Positions 1-10,574 of a DNA stretch of 64,000 nucleotides are shown here, piece after piece. Each line of letters starts with the position of its first letter. Within the stretch, counting starts at the first letter, position 1. Under the pieces are notes generated by a model that had not been told where the DNA came from, ran no database searches, and saw nothing but the letters and a program-made list of their open reading frames with translations. Location of the stretch: assembly GCF_947500405.1 (NCBI RefSeq), contig NZ_CANMRY010000010.1:62001-126000 (forward strand), written 5' to 3'. The DNA is from an uncultured Maribacter sp. (GTDB taxonomy: Bacteria; Bacteroidota; Bacteroidia; Flavobacteriales; Flavobacteriaceae). The translations under genes were made by a program, and so were the position numbers.

Positions 1-3000
1 CTGTACCTGCCATAGCAGTTACAGGATCTGTTGGGTCTACAGGGTCTAGTGCAAATAATAAATCTGGAATTAAATTTCTCTCTTGCATACGAATAGTTGT
101 CGTGCTATTAGGGAATATACCTTCACACCCGTACTCTATAATTGGTTCTGCGGTTAAATCTACACCTATATCAATTGTGAAATCACGGAAAACTTCACAA
201 AAAACCCCATTAACATCTTGAATATATAATGCATAGTAAGCCCCTCCTTCTAAATTCTCAATTAGTAAACCATCATAAGGGGCAAAAACTCCCGTTCCAG
301 TTTCATCTATAGGACTTACTTGTTCTAACTTATACATATAATATGGTGTCGGAGAAACTAATACATCGTTAAATGGGGTTCCTCCAACAATATCAAAAGA
401 CAAAGTACCATCATTTGCTCCAATACATAATTCTGGGGTTGTAACTATATCTACTACCTGCAATACCTCTGGTTCAGTTACCGTTACATTAAATGTTTGC
501 GGACAACCCTCTGCATCTTGTGCTAACACAGTATATGTCCCTGCACTCAAGTCCGTAAATGTATAAGTAGTTGGGTTATCTGGATCTGTAACTAACTCAC
601 TTAAATTAGGTTCTATTGCAAATTTTACTAAACCTGAAGTTGCACTTGTTACCTCCATAGTTATTGTACCGTCAGCCCCCCCATTACATGTTACAGGAGT
701 ACTACTATCTGCTATAATCACAGGTTCTGCGGGTGCAATATAAAAAGGACCTTGCACTACACCGCAATCTAAACGACTAATAACTGAAATCCAATAATCT
801 CCCGCACCTAAATCCTCAAATGTCCCAGTACTTTGTACAGCTCTATTTTCATAAGTAGGCAAGAATTCTGCAGCAAAAGCATCTGTTCCTGGATCTGTAT
901 TATATATTCTAAATTCATAAATCCCTGTACCCCCATCTACATGCGCTTCTATCCTACCATCTACTTCATAAGCACAAGTAACACGAAAGGTTGGAGAATT
1001 AATATCAAGACTAAGAGGGTCTGCTCCTGTAATGGTAATACCATTAGTTGCTTTAGGTTCACAAGAACTTAAATCCCCTACTTTTCTTACCTCATATCTA
1101 TACGCTAAACCAATTGTTCCTGGAATATTTTCTTCCGCCGTACCATTTTGATATGTCATAGGCAACCAAGGATCTGCTGATAAATAATTACGATATTCAT
1201 AAGTAGCACCAACTTCTGCAGAACTACCTAGTTCTATCTTCATTGTAGCAATATTACCACAAGCAGGTACTGCTGTTTGTATAAGTCTAGGATTAATTGG
1301 TAAAGGAGGTATAACCTGTATTGGGTCTGTTACAGTAGAGCAATTTAAAGTAGAAACAACTTCTATAGCATACCAACCTGCCTCAATTACCCCTGTTCCT
1401 GCACTACCAACAAATCTTGGATCACTTTGCAAACCAGTTGAAGAAGCTACGTCTGTTCTATCATTACTATTTAAAGTTAACAAACGATATTGATACCCTG
1501 CTCCTGGGACTCCACCAATTGCTCCTTGAGTTGTTGTGCCTGGCTCTACGGATTGTATCACCGCATCATTACCTTCTGGACACTCCAACTCTCTAAATAT
1601 CATTGCTTCAGCCTCAATAAAAGGTGTAGCACTTAATCTTTCTGTAGAAGTAGTAGAACAGTCTTCTGAATCTGTTACAGTAATTCTATACAATCCTGCA
1701 GAAAGACCTGTAAAGGTATTAGAATTTCCTAATGGTGTGTGAGACACAAAGGTTCCACTACCTACTGGACTTTCTATTTCTAACATATATTGATAAGGTG
1801 TAGTTTCCCACCCCCCAGATGCAGTAACAACAATTTCTCCTAAATTATCACTACACCCAACAGCTTCCTGTGCAACATTTGTAATTGTCAATGGTCCGTT
1901 TGGCGAACCAATTACTGCAACATCACTAAACACACTACAACCTGCTACTGTTTTTCCTTGTTCACGGATTACAACTCTTAATGTTCCCGCTGGTAAACCA
2001 GCTATAACAAATGGGTTACCATCTACTGCAGTATCTATTGAACCTGTTGAATTCCCGCCTACAACAGACCCAAAAGCGCCTCCTGAAAAACCTGGGTCAC
2101 TAGCTTCATACACCCAATAATCATAAATCCCTGTAAAATTAGTTACTTCTATATTTAAAGCTCCATCAATAGCACCAAAACAACTTATGGGTTCTGACTC
2201 ACTTATTGTAACAGAAGGTAATACTGGTTGTGCAACTACATAAGGCTCTAATGGATAAATACAACCGCTAGGATCATTAATCTGTAACCTATATTCACCT
2301 GCCATAAATGGCAAGTCAAAAGTTACTGTGTTTCCACTAGTTTGAACAACATTAGCCACAGCTGATACTGACGAACCTTGATCTTCTATAATAAAATTCG
2401 TTATTTCTGGAACCGTAATCGTAATTCGTTCCGGGTTTTCACAATCCATAGGTGTAACTTGCGCAATTGTTCCTGTAACACCAGAAGGAGGGTCAATTAC
2501 TCTTGTAAAATCGTGCTCACAACCATTAGAATCTATAGCATACACCGTGATTGTTTGAGATGATCCATTATCTACAATTTCAAAATCACCGCTACTTTGG
2601 TAACTATCTGTAGGATTTAATCTATAACGATATGGGGCACCATTACCAACTTCTACTATTTGAGTAGATATAGTAGCTGTACTGTACCTGTTTGCTCCTG
2701 TTTCACAAGCAAAAGTTACTGGATCCCAAGTTATTTCAAAAGCGGGTGGATTCACAATTGTAAATTCCTCTACATCTGTACACCCTTTATCTGTAACAAC
2801 CTCTACTACGTATGTATTAGCTCCCAAGCCTGTAAATTCACCTGATAGCTGTGTTACTATTGGTGTTGCAGTAGGAGCAAGGGGTAAAGAACCAACATAC
2901 AAATTGTATTCTTGAATACCATCACTATCCGTTCCTGTCTGTAAGGCTACACTAATACTACCATCTACAACATCATGACAACTCATATCACTTTTCCCAA

Positions 3001-6000
3001 TATCTTGAATAACTGGAGTCACTGGAGGATCACTTACTATTCCATCAACCAGAACAGTACATTGAATACTACCATCATTAGCCAAATCATCCGTAAGAAG
3101 AACTTGATATTCCCCTGGTGGTACTCCATTAAAAATACCTGTAGAATTATTAGTAATTCTTGTGCCTAAATTGTCTTGTAATTCAAAATCAAAATTACCA
3201 CTACCTCCGTTAGCAGTAATTGTAATTGTACCATCTGCATTTGTACAAGTTGGGGTATTAGCTCCAAAACCTCCAGAAGCAGAAAGTATCTCATATACCT
3301 CAGCTATAGCATCCACGTCACAACCATTAGCATCTATAACATTAACTGGGTATGTTCCTATACTACCAACAGTAAAAGTTGCTTGCGTAGGTGTTCCTGC
3401 AACATAAGCTGGTGTTTGCGTACTACCATTTAAAGTAAACGTAGGCGTATCTATATCTCCAGGCATTTCTACTGTAATTGTAAATCCACCAGAGGGAGTT
3501 ACTGCGTTACATTGATTATTAACATTAATTGTCGGAGCCGGTAAAGCAGGATCAAGCTGAATAACTGCTGCATTAATCATAAAATTACAACCTCTAGAAT
3601 CTTGTACCCAGATATCATAATCTGTACCAGGAGAAGAAGAACCAGGAAGTGAAACTGTTGTTGCATCTGTAAAGTTTGAAGCAACAGGAGGTACACCAGA
3701 AGGCATATATGCATAAAAATAAGGACTACCCGTACCGTAAGGAGTACCTCCACTACCTCTTACCGTTAATTGTCCTGGCGCATTACAATTTGCATTTATA
3801 TTTTCTATTATGTCTACTCTTGGTAAATTTAAAGTTGCGACAGCTTCAGCACCTCCACTACAATTCCCAGCATCCACTACGGAAATTCCATAGCGCCCAG
3901 AAGGAACAGCTAATGGTGTTGCAAAAGTTGCATCAGATGTAGTTTGGTTATACTCCTCAACACCTGTATCTAAATTGGTAATAACAATATCAAAAGGAGC
4001 AGTTCCTGTTGTTACAGTATAGTTTAATCCAACATTTCCATTTCTACAAGTTACATTATCTATACTCAAAGTTACATCTACACCTGGACCATCTGGCAAG
4101 GTTATTACTTCATCATACGTACAATTTGTATTATCATCACGAACCTCTACTGTATATGAAACTCCATACAACAAGCCTGTAAAACAATGATTGGTTGGTC
4201 CATTATTAGGTGCCTCCCATGACAAAACTGGGTTTTCTACCAATCTAATACTATAATCTATAGGAAGTGTTCCTCCTGAGATTTCTACACAAACCGTAGC
4301 ACCTCCTGGCAAACATGTTGCAGGTGGTGGTGGGTATGCAGGTATAATGTCTAAAGTTGCTGTTCCTATTGTTAATGGTTCTACATCTAAACAACCACGG
4401 GAATCTACAACTGCTACTTGGTAATTTCCTGGCACAAGACTAGGATCATTAATTGGCAATGGCAAATCTCCTGGCGCTACATTTAAACGTTCCACTAAAA
4501 GATTTCCAAATTCATCTTCAATTCTTATCGTATAATTAGGTGATCCATCTGTTACATCAATTACAACTCCACCAGAAATTTCTCCAACTGCAGCACAAGT
4601 AGCATCAACAGGTGTTACGGTAGCAGAAGGAGGCACTGTTCCATCAGGTGCTATGGTTATAGCTATAATTCCTGTAATACAATTTCTATCATCTTTTACT
4701 ATATAATGGTAATCCCCTGCTGCTAAACCTGAATAAATAGTTTGCGAACTAAAATCATAAATATTAGTAACAGCTGGATCAGGATCATTAGGGTTAGCAA
4801 TTAACCCATAAGAAGCTGGAGCCAAAACTGTCTGAAAAGGTGGTACTCCAGAGGATACTGTAGGGTAAATCTCTACAAAACCACTATTTAAATCTCCACA
4901 GCTTGGTCCTACTATACGTTCTGTAGCAGAAATAGTTGTTGGCTCTGTATATGTTCTTGGTATGGATATATTTGTACAAGAGTTATTATCTGTAACTTCT
5001 ACCGTATAATCTCCATGCTCTCCATAAGGAACTGTATACGGAAAAGAAGCAGAAGGCAATGTGTTTCCTGTATGCCCTGCTACAGCAATACCATCTTTAA
5101 AAATTGTATATGATGTTGCTGCTAAATTAGAAATATCTCCGCCATTAATATTTATTTGCATTAAACCATCTCCATCACAAGAAATTTCAGAAATTATATC
5201 TAGAGTAACTTGAATTTGTGAAGGTATTGTAACTGTTAATTCATCGGTACAATTATTACCATCTACCACTTGGACTGTATATGTTCCTGGTGATAAATTA
5301 GAAAACACTGGACTCACTTGTGTTGCCCCTGAAGTTCCTAAACGATATCTATGTGTTCCTAAAACTGCTGTACCAGCTGTAGAAGAAACTGTAATCTCAC
5401 CATCATTAGTTGGTGAAAAACAACGATCTGCATTTACTAATGAAATTACGGGAGCATCTACCTCAGAAAGTGTAAATGTATCTGTTGCTACACAACCTTC
5501 AGAATCAATAATTGTTAGCGTATATGTACCTGTTTCCGTTAAGTTACCAAATGTTCTACCTGTTTTAGGTCCTTGAGTTGTTCCTGATGGCCATTCTAAT
5601 TCATATCTATATCCTCCAAAACCACTACCTGCACCAGCATTTGCCTGAACTCTACCTATATTATTGTTTTGACAACTCATAGCAGTAACATTCCCAGTAA
5701 CAGAAAGCGGGGTTGTTGGTTCCTCTATCACTAAATTTGCGGTGTTTACACAATTAGTTTCATTGTCTGTTACAGATATTGTGTAAGTTCCTGCCCCTAA
5801 ACCACTAATTGGAATTTCTGAATTAGAGCTTGTTCCACTTAATGCAGTACTTGGCCCTGTAATAGTATAATCATAATCTACCCCAAAACCATCTATTAAA
5901 AATGCTCCAAAACCATCTGTAGCACCAGGGCAAACCCTAGTATCCCCTCCTGATTTTACACGTGCTCTTATAGTGCTAAACCCTCCTGTAGTAAAACTAG

Positions 6001-8077
6001 CAGAATGCACACAGCCATTTGCATCTGTTATCTCGAATTGATATGAGGTATCCAATAACAACCCAGGAAAGACATTACTTGCTTGGCTTATAGAAGTAGG
6101 TGAGGTTATAGCGTACTGTGCAATTGCAACACTACTAGTTACATTTATGGTAACTCTACTTGTACCCGCTGCACAATTTAAATTATCTTGAACAAAATCT
6201 ATTGCCGAAGGCTCTTCTGGATCTGATATTACTAAAGGCGCTAATCCTTGAGAACAACCGGCATTATCTCTTATATATGGGACATAAGTACCAGGAGCTA
6301 AACCTGTAAAACTTGTTCCTGCTTGGTAAGTAACATTATCTAAACTATACTGGTAACCAGTACCTGAACCACCTGAAGTTAACCCCGCATCAAATTCAAT
6401 TATACCCCCTCCATTAGCACAAGTATAATCTTGTGTTATACTGGAAGAACCGGTTAAACCTGATTCTGACGTTACAGTCTCTGAAGGTAGCGGCAAAATA
6501 CACTCAAATGCACCTTGAAAATAACGCACCTCGATAGTATTATAAGTTCCATCTGCTACTGGCAATGACATTGCGGTACTCCAAGCATCAGTATTAGCAG
6601 CTCTAAATTCTAAATTAAAACCTCTTGCATCTACAACGTTAAAATCAATTCTCCCTCCTCCGTTAGTACATGTTCCATCAAAATTACTAGCTGTAACAAC
6701 AGGTGGATCTAGACTTGCAATATATTCAGATTTAGTTGCAGTACAACCTGCACTATCCGTTATAGTAAAAGTATAAGTACCTTCGGTTGTTACTGTATAG
6801 GTATCTGTAGAAGAAAAAGACCCTCCAGAATTACCTCCATCATCTACTGTATATGTATAAGGCCCTGAACCTCCAGTAACAGTAACATCTATGTCTACAC
6901 TCGTAATTGTAGCACAACCAAAACTCCCACCGTTTGTATCCGTAACAACATTTATAGGATTTAACCCATTACCTATTGTAATTGGGTCTCCATTAATATC
7001 TCTATCTTGAGTTGGAGCTGCTATTCCATTTGGAATATCTTCCTTACATTCATTGGTTTCTACTTGAACAGAATAAGTTCCTGCGCTAACTGTTGTAAAG
7101 GTATGCGTATTACTTGCTATAGTAGAGGTAAACTCAATTTCTGCTCCATTTTCATCTAACAAAGTAAACACATAAGGACCTACATTATTAGGTAATGCTT
7201 CCACGGAAATACTACCCGAATCTCCACTACAAAGTGCATCTGTAAAAGTTACATTAATGGCTATGTCTTCTTGGAAAATTTCAATTACTGGATAACGATA
7301 TATACAAACATCTCCACCTATATTTAACCTAGTTTCTATTTCATATCTACCTGGATTTAAATTAGAAAAAACAGATGAAGATTGAAAAGTAGGACCAAAA
7401 CTAGGGTCACTTTCTAATTTTATTCTAAACTCATAATTATTAGGCAATCCAGTTAATTCTATACGACCAGGGCTATTACAGATATAATCGTCCTTTAAAT
7501 AAGATAAATTAATAGTACTTTTTGTAACTTCAATATAATATGGAGTACCGTCTACTACTACTCTATATTCCGCTCCTTCTGTTGCAGAAATAGTACTTGC
7601 ATCTATAAACAACTCATTTGTAGTAGAAACTACATTACTGGTATAACAAGTTGGATTTGATGTATCTGGACAATCTGTATTTGTATCTGGGCTACACGGC
7701 CCTCCTAGCTGTTGCCATGAAACATTTGCGTATGGCCCTCCTGATAGTGAAATAGTCCTGTCATCTGCATCCCCACATAAAAAAAACTGAGCTACTGTAG
7801 CCCCTGTATCATTACAAGTAACCTCAGCATCTGCACCCTGAACCAAAGTAACAAACATAGGCGTCATACTAACTGTAGCATCACTTTTACTCCTATAAGA
7901 TGTTGCTGTATTTATTGTGTTAACAGACTCCGTTTTAGTTACAGCCTCTTTCTTTGAAAAACTTACTTCTTTAAGTAATTCAAAAACTGTTGTATTTGCA
8001 ACTGCAGATGTATACATTGCAGAAACAAAAACCAACAGAACAGCATACAAAGTATACTTGGTTTTTTTTGATAGCAT
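1..8077 (-). CDS. Giant SprB-type repeat surface protein, N-terminal part (3' end outside window)
   Basis: An uninterrupted minus-strand frame runs from the ATG at 8077 to the window edge: 2692 complete codons with no stop. The N-terminus (MLSKKTKYTLYAVLLVFVSA) is a Sec signal peptide. A roughly 150-residue leader domain follows, and from about residue 200 there are some 28 degenerate modules of about 90 residues. A typical module opens with a Cys and a G-x-I-x-[IV] strand, has a GG..PY.Y or similar core, a G-x-Y turn, and ends near D-x-x-GC. This is the SprB-repeat architecture of very large Bacteroidota adhesins, which usually end in a type IX secretion sorting domain; that end is not visible here. 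Likely role (inference): cell-surface or gliding adhesin, or matrix protein. I read the frame through most of its length and saw no frameshift. Confidence 0.88.
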   Translation of the reverse strand, partial: MLSKKTKYTLYAVLLVFVSAMYTSAVANTTVFELLKEVSFSKKEAVTKTESVNTINTATSYRSKSDATVSMTPMFVTLVQGADAEVTCNDTGATVAQFFLCGDADDRTISLSGGPYANVSWQQLGGPCSPDTNTDCPDTSNPTCYTSNVVSTTNELFIDASTISATEGAEYRVVVDGTPYYIEVTKSTINLSYLKDDYICNSPGRIELTGLPNNYEFRIKLESDPSFGPTFQSSSVFSNLNPGRYEIETRLNIGGDVCIYRYPVIEIFQEDIAINVTFTDALCSGDSGSISVEALPNNVGPYVFTLLDENGAEIEFTSTIASNTHTFTTVSAGTYSVQVETNECKEDIPNGIAAPTQDRDINGDPITIGNGLNPINVVTDTNGGSFGCATITSVDIDVTVTGGSGPYTYTVDDGGNSGGSFSSTDTYTVTTEGTYTFTITDSAGCTATKSEYIASLDPPVVTASNFDGTCTNGGGRIDFNVVDARGFNLEFRAANTDAWSTAMSLPVADGTYNTIEVRYFQGAFECILPLPSETVTSESGLTGSSSITQDYTCANGGGIIEFDAGLTSGGSGTGYQYSLDNVTYQAGTSFTGLAPGTYVPYIRDNAGCSQGLAPLVISDPEEPSAIDFVQDNLNCAAGTSRVTINVTSSVAIAQYAITSPTSISQASNVFPGLLLDTSYQFEITDANGCVHSASFTTGGFSTIRARVKSGGDTRVCPGATDGFGAFLIDGFGVDYDYTITGPSTALSGTSSNSEIPISGLGAGTYTISVTDNETNCVNTANLVIEEPTTPLSVTGNVTAMSCQNNNIGRVQANAGAGSGFGGYRYELEWPSGTTQGPKTGRTFGNLTETGTYTLTIIDSEGCVATDTFTLSEVDAPVISLVNADRCFSPTNDGEITVSSTAGTAVLGTHRYRLGTSGATQVSPVFSNLSPGTYTVQVVDGNNCTDELTVTIPSQIQVTLDIISEISCDGDGLMQININGGDISNLAATSYTIFKDGIAVAGHTGNTLPSASFPYTVPYGEHGDYTVEVTDNNSCTNISIPRTYTEPTTISATERIVGPSCGDLNSGFVEIYPTVSSGVPPFQTVLAPASYGLIANPNDPDPAVTNIYDFSSQTIYSGLAAGDYHYIVKDDRNCITGIIAITIAPDGTVPPSATVTPVDATCAAVGEISGGVVIDVTDGSPNYTIRIEDEFGNLLVERLNVAPGDLPLPINDPSLVPGNYQVAVVDSRGCLDVEPLTIGTATLDIIPAYPPPPATCLPGGATVCVEISGGTLPIDYSIRLVENPVLSWEAPNNGPTNHCFTGLLYGVSYTVEVRDDNTNCTYDEVITLPDGPGVDVTLSIDNVTCRNGNVGLNYTVTTGTAPFDIVITNLDTGVEEYNQTTSDATFATPLAVPSGRYGISVVDAGNCSGGAEAVATLNLPRVDIIENINANCNAPGQLTVRGSGGTPYGTGSPYFYAYMPSGVPPVASNFTDATTVSLPGSSSPGTDYDIWVQDSRGCNFMINAAVIQLDPALPAPTINVNNQCNAVTPSGGFTITVEMPGDIDTPTFTLNGSTQTPAYVAGTPTQATFTVGSIGTYPVNVIDANGCDVDAIAEVYEILSASGGFGANTPTCTNADGTITITANGGSGNFDFELQDNLGTRITNNSTGIFNGVPPGEYQVLLTDDLANDGSIQCTVLVDGIVSDPPVTPVIQDIGKSDMSCHDVVDGSISVALQTGTDSDGIQEYNLYVGSLPLAPTATPIVTQLSGEFTGLGANTYVVEVVTDKGCTDVEEFTIVNPPAFEITWDPVTFACETGANRYSTATISTQIVEVGNGAPYRYRLNPTDSYQSSGDFEIVDNGSSQTITVYAIDSNGCEHDFTRVIDPPSGVTGTIAQVTPMDCENPERITITVPEITNFIIEDQGSSVSAVANVVQTSGNTVTFDLPFMAGEYRLQINDPSGCIYPLEPYVVAQPVLPSVTISESEPISCFGAIDGALNIEVTNFTGIYDYWVYEASDPGFSGGAFGSVVGGNSTGSIDTAVDGNPFVIAGLPAGTLRVVIREQGKTVAGCSVFSDVAVIGSPNGPLTITNVAQEAVGCSDNLGEIVVTASGGWETTPYQYMLEIESPVGSGTFVSHTPLGNSNTFTGLSAGLYRITVTDSEDCSTTSTERLSATPFIEAEAMIFRELECPEGNDAVIQSVEPGTTTQGAIGGVPGAGYQYRLLTLNSNDRTDVASSTGLQSDPRFVGSAGTGVIEAGWYAIEVVSTLNCSTVTDPIQVIPPLPINPRLIQTAVPACGNIATMKIELGSSAEVGATYEYRNYLSADPWLPMTYQNGTAEENIPGTIGLAYRYEVRKVGDLSSCEPKATNGITITGADPLSLDINSPTFRVTCAYEVDGRIEAHVDGGTGIYEFRIYNTDPGTDAFAAEFLPTYENRAVQSTGTFEDLGAGDYWISVISRLDCGVVQGPFYIAPAEPVIIADSSTPVTCNGGADGTITMEVTSATSGLVKFAIEPNLSELVTDPDNPTTYTFTDLSAGTYTVLAQDAEGCPQTFNVTVTEPEVLQVVDIVTTPELCIGANDGTLSFDIVGGTPFNDVLVSPTPYYMYKLEQVSPIDETGTGVFAPYDGLLIENLEGGAYYALYIQDVNGVFCEVFRDFTIDIGVDLTAEPIIEYGCEGIFPNSTTTIRMQERNLIPDLLFALDPVDPTDPVTAMAGT

Positions 8078-8148
8078 AGGTTAAGTCGTATTTTTAAAAA
8101 AACAGTTTATGATTTGGGGAACCTAAATGTTTTTTTAGTGTAATTCTT

Positions 8149-8180
8149 TAAACTTATAATTTATCTTTAATTTTAAACAA
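8149..8180 (-). promoter_or_regulatory. Predicted promoter of the giant SprB-type gene
   Basis: On the minus strand a TTG (8180-8178) is followed after 21 bases by TAAGTTTA (8156-8149). This is one mismatch from the Bacteroidota -7 element TAnnTTTG, with acceptable spacing. Transcription would start about 65 bases before the ATG at 8077. This is sequence matching only. Confidence 0.38.
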
Positions 8181-8221
8181 AAAATTTATTGACCATTTTA
8201 ATATTATTCTAACGTAAGTCC

Positions 8222-9346
8222 ATGAAGAAAAGTATCTACTATTTTTATTTATTCGTTGTAATGCACAATTTTTTGATTTCTCAAACTCTAGAAAACAATG
8301 TTTCAGAACCAAAAAATGATGTATTTTCTGCTGTGCTATTGGTCGATGAGTTGGAGATTCCATGGGGTTTCTCGTTTTTACCAAATGGAAGTATTCTAAT
8401 AACTGAAAAGAAAGGAGAGTTAATTCTATTTAAAGACAATAAAAAACAAAAAATAGGCAATATTCCAGAGGTTTACAAAAGAGGGCAAGGAGGACTATTA
8501 GATGTTGCTTTACACCCTAATTTTAAAGAAAACAGATGGGTTTATCTATCTTATGCATCTTCTGATGGAGAACCAAAAGGAGGACATACTGCCATATTAA
8601 GAGCTAAACTAAAAGACACATTACTATCAGAAAAAAAAGTACTTTACAAAGCAACTCCCAACACAACTAAAGGGCAACATTTTGGATCTAGAATAGTGTT
8701 TGATAAAGACAATTATGTATACTTTTCTATAGGAGAAAGAGGTGCTAGAGATATAAATCCACAAGATATAAAACGGGATGGTGGTAAAATTTATAGATTA
8801 CACGATGATGGTCGCATTCCTAAAGACAACCCTTTTACAAATATAAATGGTGTAAAAACTGCTATATACAGTTACGGACATAGAAACCCACAAGGGTTAT
8901 TACTACACCCTATTACAGGTAAAATTTGGGAAAATGAGCACGGACCAAGAGGTGGAGATGAAATAAACATCATAAAAAAAGGCGCAAATTATGGTTGGCC
9001 AGTTATAACTTATGGAATTAATTATAGCGGTACTCCTATAACTGACAAAACAGAAATGGAAGGAATGGAACAACCTTTACATTATTGGACCCCATCTATT
9101 GCACCGAGTGGAATGGCTTTTGTTACGTCAAACAAATATCCCGAATGGAATGGTAACCTTTTAGTGGGCTCATTAAAATATCAATACTTAGAAAGGCTTG
9201 TCCTAGAAAATAACAAAGTAACCTACAGAGAAAAACTTTTACCAAATTTAGGAAGAGTTAGAGCTGTTAAACAAGGTCCAGATGGTTATATTTATGTTAC
9301 TGTAGAAGGCAAAGGCATTTACAAACTAATTCCTAATTCTAAATAA
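8222..9346 (+). CDS. PQQ-dependent sugar dehydrogenase (soluble aldose dehydrogenase / YliI family)
   Basis: 374 residues with an N-terminal hydrophobic signal sequence, so it is probably periplasmic. Family landmarks are a start near residue 44 (ELEIPWGFSFLPNG), GQHFGSR around residue 151 with the presumed catalytic His153, GHRNPQG at 219-225 with the PQQ-contacting Arg/Asn pair, ENEHGPRGGDEIN at 237-249 and IAPSGMAF at 293-300. The family is a six-bladed beta-propeller that oxidises aldose sugars to lactones using PQQ and calcium. The next gene, 8 bases downstream, is a c-type cytochrome and the obvious electron acceptor. No PQQ biosynthesis gene is present in the window, so the cofactor may be scavenged or made elsewhere. 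The true substrate is unknown. Confidence 0.88.
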   Translation: MKKSIYYFYLFVVMHNFLISQTLENNVSEPKNDVFSAVLLVDELEIPWGFSFLPNGSILITEKKGELILFKDNKKQKIGNIPEVYKRGQGGLLDVALHPNFKENRWVYLSYASSDGEPKGGHTAILRAKLKDTLLSEKKVLYKATPNTTKGQHFGSRIVFDKDNYVYFSIGERGARDINPQDIKRDGGKIYRLHDDGRIPKDNPFTNINGVKTAIYSYGHRNPQGLLLHPITGKIWENEHGPRGGDEINIIKKGANYGWPVITYGINYSGTPITDKTEMEGMEQPLHYWTPSIAPSGMAFVTSNKYPEWNGNLLVGSLKYQYLERLVLENNKVTYREKLLPNLGRVRAVKQGPDGYIYVTVEGKGIYKLIPNSK

Positions 9347-9354
9347 TTTTAAGA

Positions 9355-9756
9355 ATGAAATTTATAATCACTGTTTTTTTATTTTTTATAGCTTCTAATA
9401 TCTCTTTTTCGCAAGAAAAATCTACTTTACAAGAAAGCATGTTAAGAGGCGAGGAAATTTATGCAGACTTTTGTGTGTCTTGTCATCTAAAAAAAGGAAA
9501 AGGTTTTGCTAAAATTTATCCTCCCTTAGCAAAATCGGATTACTTATTAAATAACAGAACTGAAAGCATAAAAGCTATTCTGTATGGTTTACAAGGAGAA
9601 ATTGTAGTGAATGGAAAAACGTACAATAACTCTATGCCTAGTCAAGGCTTAGAACCAGAAGAAGTAGCAGATGTTATGAACTACATTTTAAACACATGGG
9701 AAAACTCTAGCGATAAAATAGTTACCCCAGAAGAAGTTTCTTTAGTTACTGAGTAA
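9355..9756 (+). CDS. Small periplasmic c-type cytochrome
   Basis: 133 residues with a signal peptide ending near ISFSQ (residue 20). A single haem site CVSCH lies at 40-44, and a likely axial Met94 in NNSMPSQG precedes the helix EEVADVMNYIL typical of class I cytochrome c. It follows the PQQ dehydrogenase by 8 bases and probably takes electrons from it to the respiratory chain. Its stop codon lies 2 bases from the stop of the convergent murQ, and I see no hairpin terminator between them. Confidence 0.88.
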   Translation: MKFIITVFLFFIASNISFSQEKSTLQESMLRGEEIYADFCVSCHLKKGKGFAKIYPPLAKSDYLLNNRTESIKAILYGLQGEIVVNGKTYNNSMPSQGLEPEEVADVMNYILNTWENSSDKIVTPEEVSLVTE

Positions 9757-9758
9757 TC

Positions 9759-10568
9759 TTATTTTTGAGACGCTATTGCTAATTTAACAGACCCATGTTC
9801 TTTTAATAATTTTTTTGCCTTTTCATAGCTAATATCTAACCCTTCCATGATATAACGCGTACCTCTATCTACTAATTTATCATTGGTTAGCTGCATATTA
9901 ACCATTTTATTTCCTTTTACACGCCCTATACGTATCATTAAGGCTGTGGAAATCATATTTAAAGTTAATTTTTGAGAGGTTCCACTTTTCATTCTTGTGC
10001 TACCAGTTACAAACTCTGGACCTACATTAATTTCTATAGGAATCTCCGAAAGTTGTGCTAAAGGTGAACCAGGATTATTCGTAATTCCTGCAGTTAATAG
10101 TCCTTTTTCTTTTGCCGTTTGTATACCTCCTAAAACATAAGGGGTGGTACCAGATGCAGCAATACCTACAACAACATCAATCTTAGTAATATTATGTGCT
10201 TCTAGATCTTTCCAAGCTTGGGTAGTAGCATCTTCGGCATGTTCTACCGCTTTACGTATGGCTTTATCTCCTCCTGCTATTAAACCAACAACTCTTTCAT
10301 GTGGCATTCCAAAAGTTGGCGGTATTTCAGACGCATCTAAAATTCCTAATCTTCCACTTGTACCTGCACCAATATAAAATAACCTTCCTCCTTTATGAAA
10401 CCTTTTTTCTAAACCGTCTACTAACTTTGTTATTTGAGGTATTACCTCTGCTACTGCATCTGCAATTTTCCTATCCTCTTCATTCATTACTTTAAGAATA
10501 GTAGTAGTGTCCATCAATTCTAAATTGTTGTGATTAGATGGTGATTCTGTGATTTTTTTATAATCCAT
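9759..10568 (-). CDS. murQ: N-acetylmuramic acid 6-phosphate etherase MurQ
   Basis: 269 residues, slightly shorter at the C-terminus than the about 298 of E. coli MurQ. It is a SIS-fold protein carrying the sugar-phosphate loop IGAGTSGRLG (66-75), DASEIPPTFG with the expected catalytic Glu81, the second acidic residue at Glu112, and the signature GSTRMKSGT. MurQ cleaves the lactyl ether of MurNAc-6-phosphate to give GlcNAc-6-phosphate and D-lactate in the cytoplasm. It is transcribed after the DeoR-type regulator (6-base gap). The matching kinase anmK, permease ampG and nagZ lie 4-8 kb away on the other strand. Confidence 0.96.
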   Translation of the reverse strand: MDYKKITESPSNHNNLELMDTTTILKVMNEEDRKIADAVAEVIPQITKLVDGLEKRFHKGGRLFYIGAGTSGRLGILDASEIPPTFGMPHERVVGLIAGGDKAIRKAVEHAEDATTQAWKDLEAHNITKIDVVVGIAASGTTPYVLGGIQTAKEKGLLTAGITNNPGSPLAQLSEIPIEINVGPEFVTGSTRMKSGTSQKLTLNMISTALMIRIGRVKGNKMVNMQLTNDKLVDRGTRYIMEGLDISYEKAKKLLKEHGSVKLAIASQK

Positions 10569-10574
10569 AATTAT

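Noticed and set aside
833..3942. Seven short plus-strand reading frames in the first 4 kb
   Set aside because: They lie opposite the continuous giant minus-strand gene, have low-complexity composition and match no family; they are shadows.
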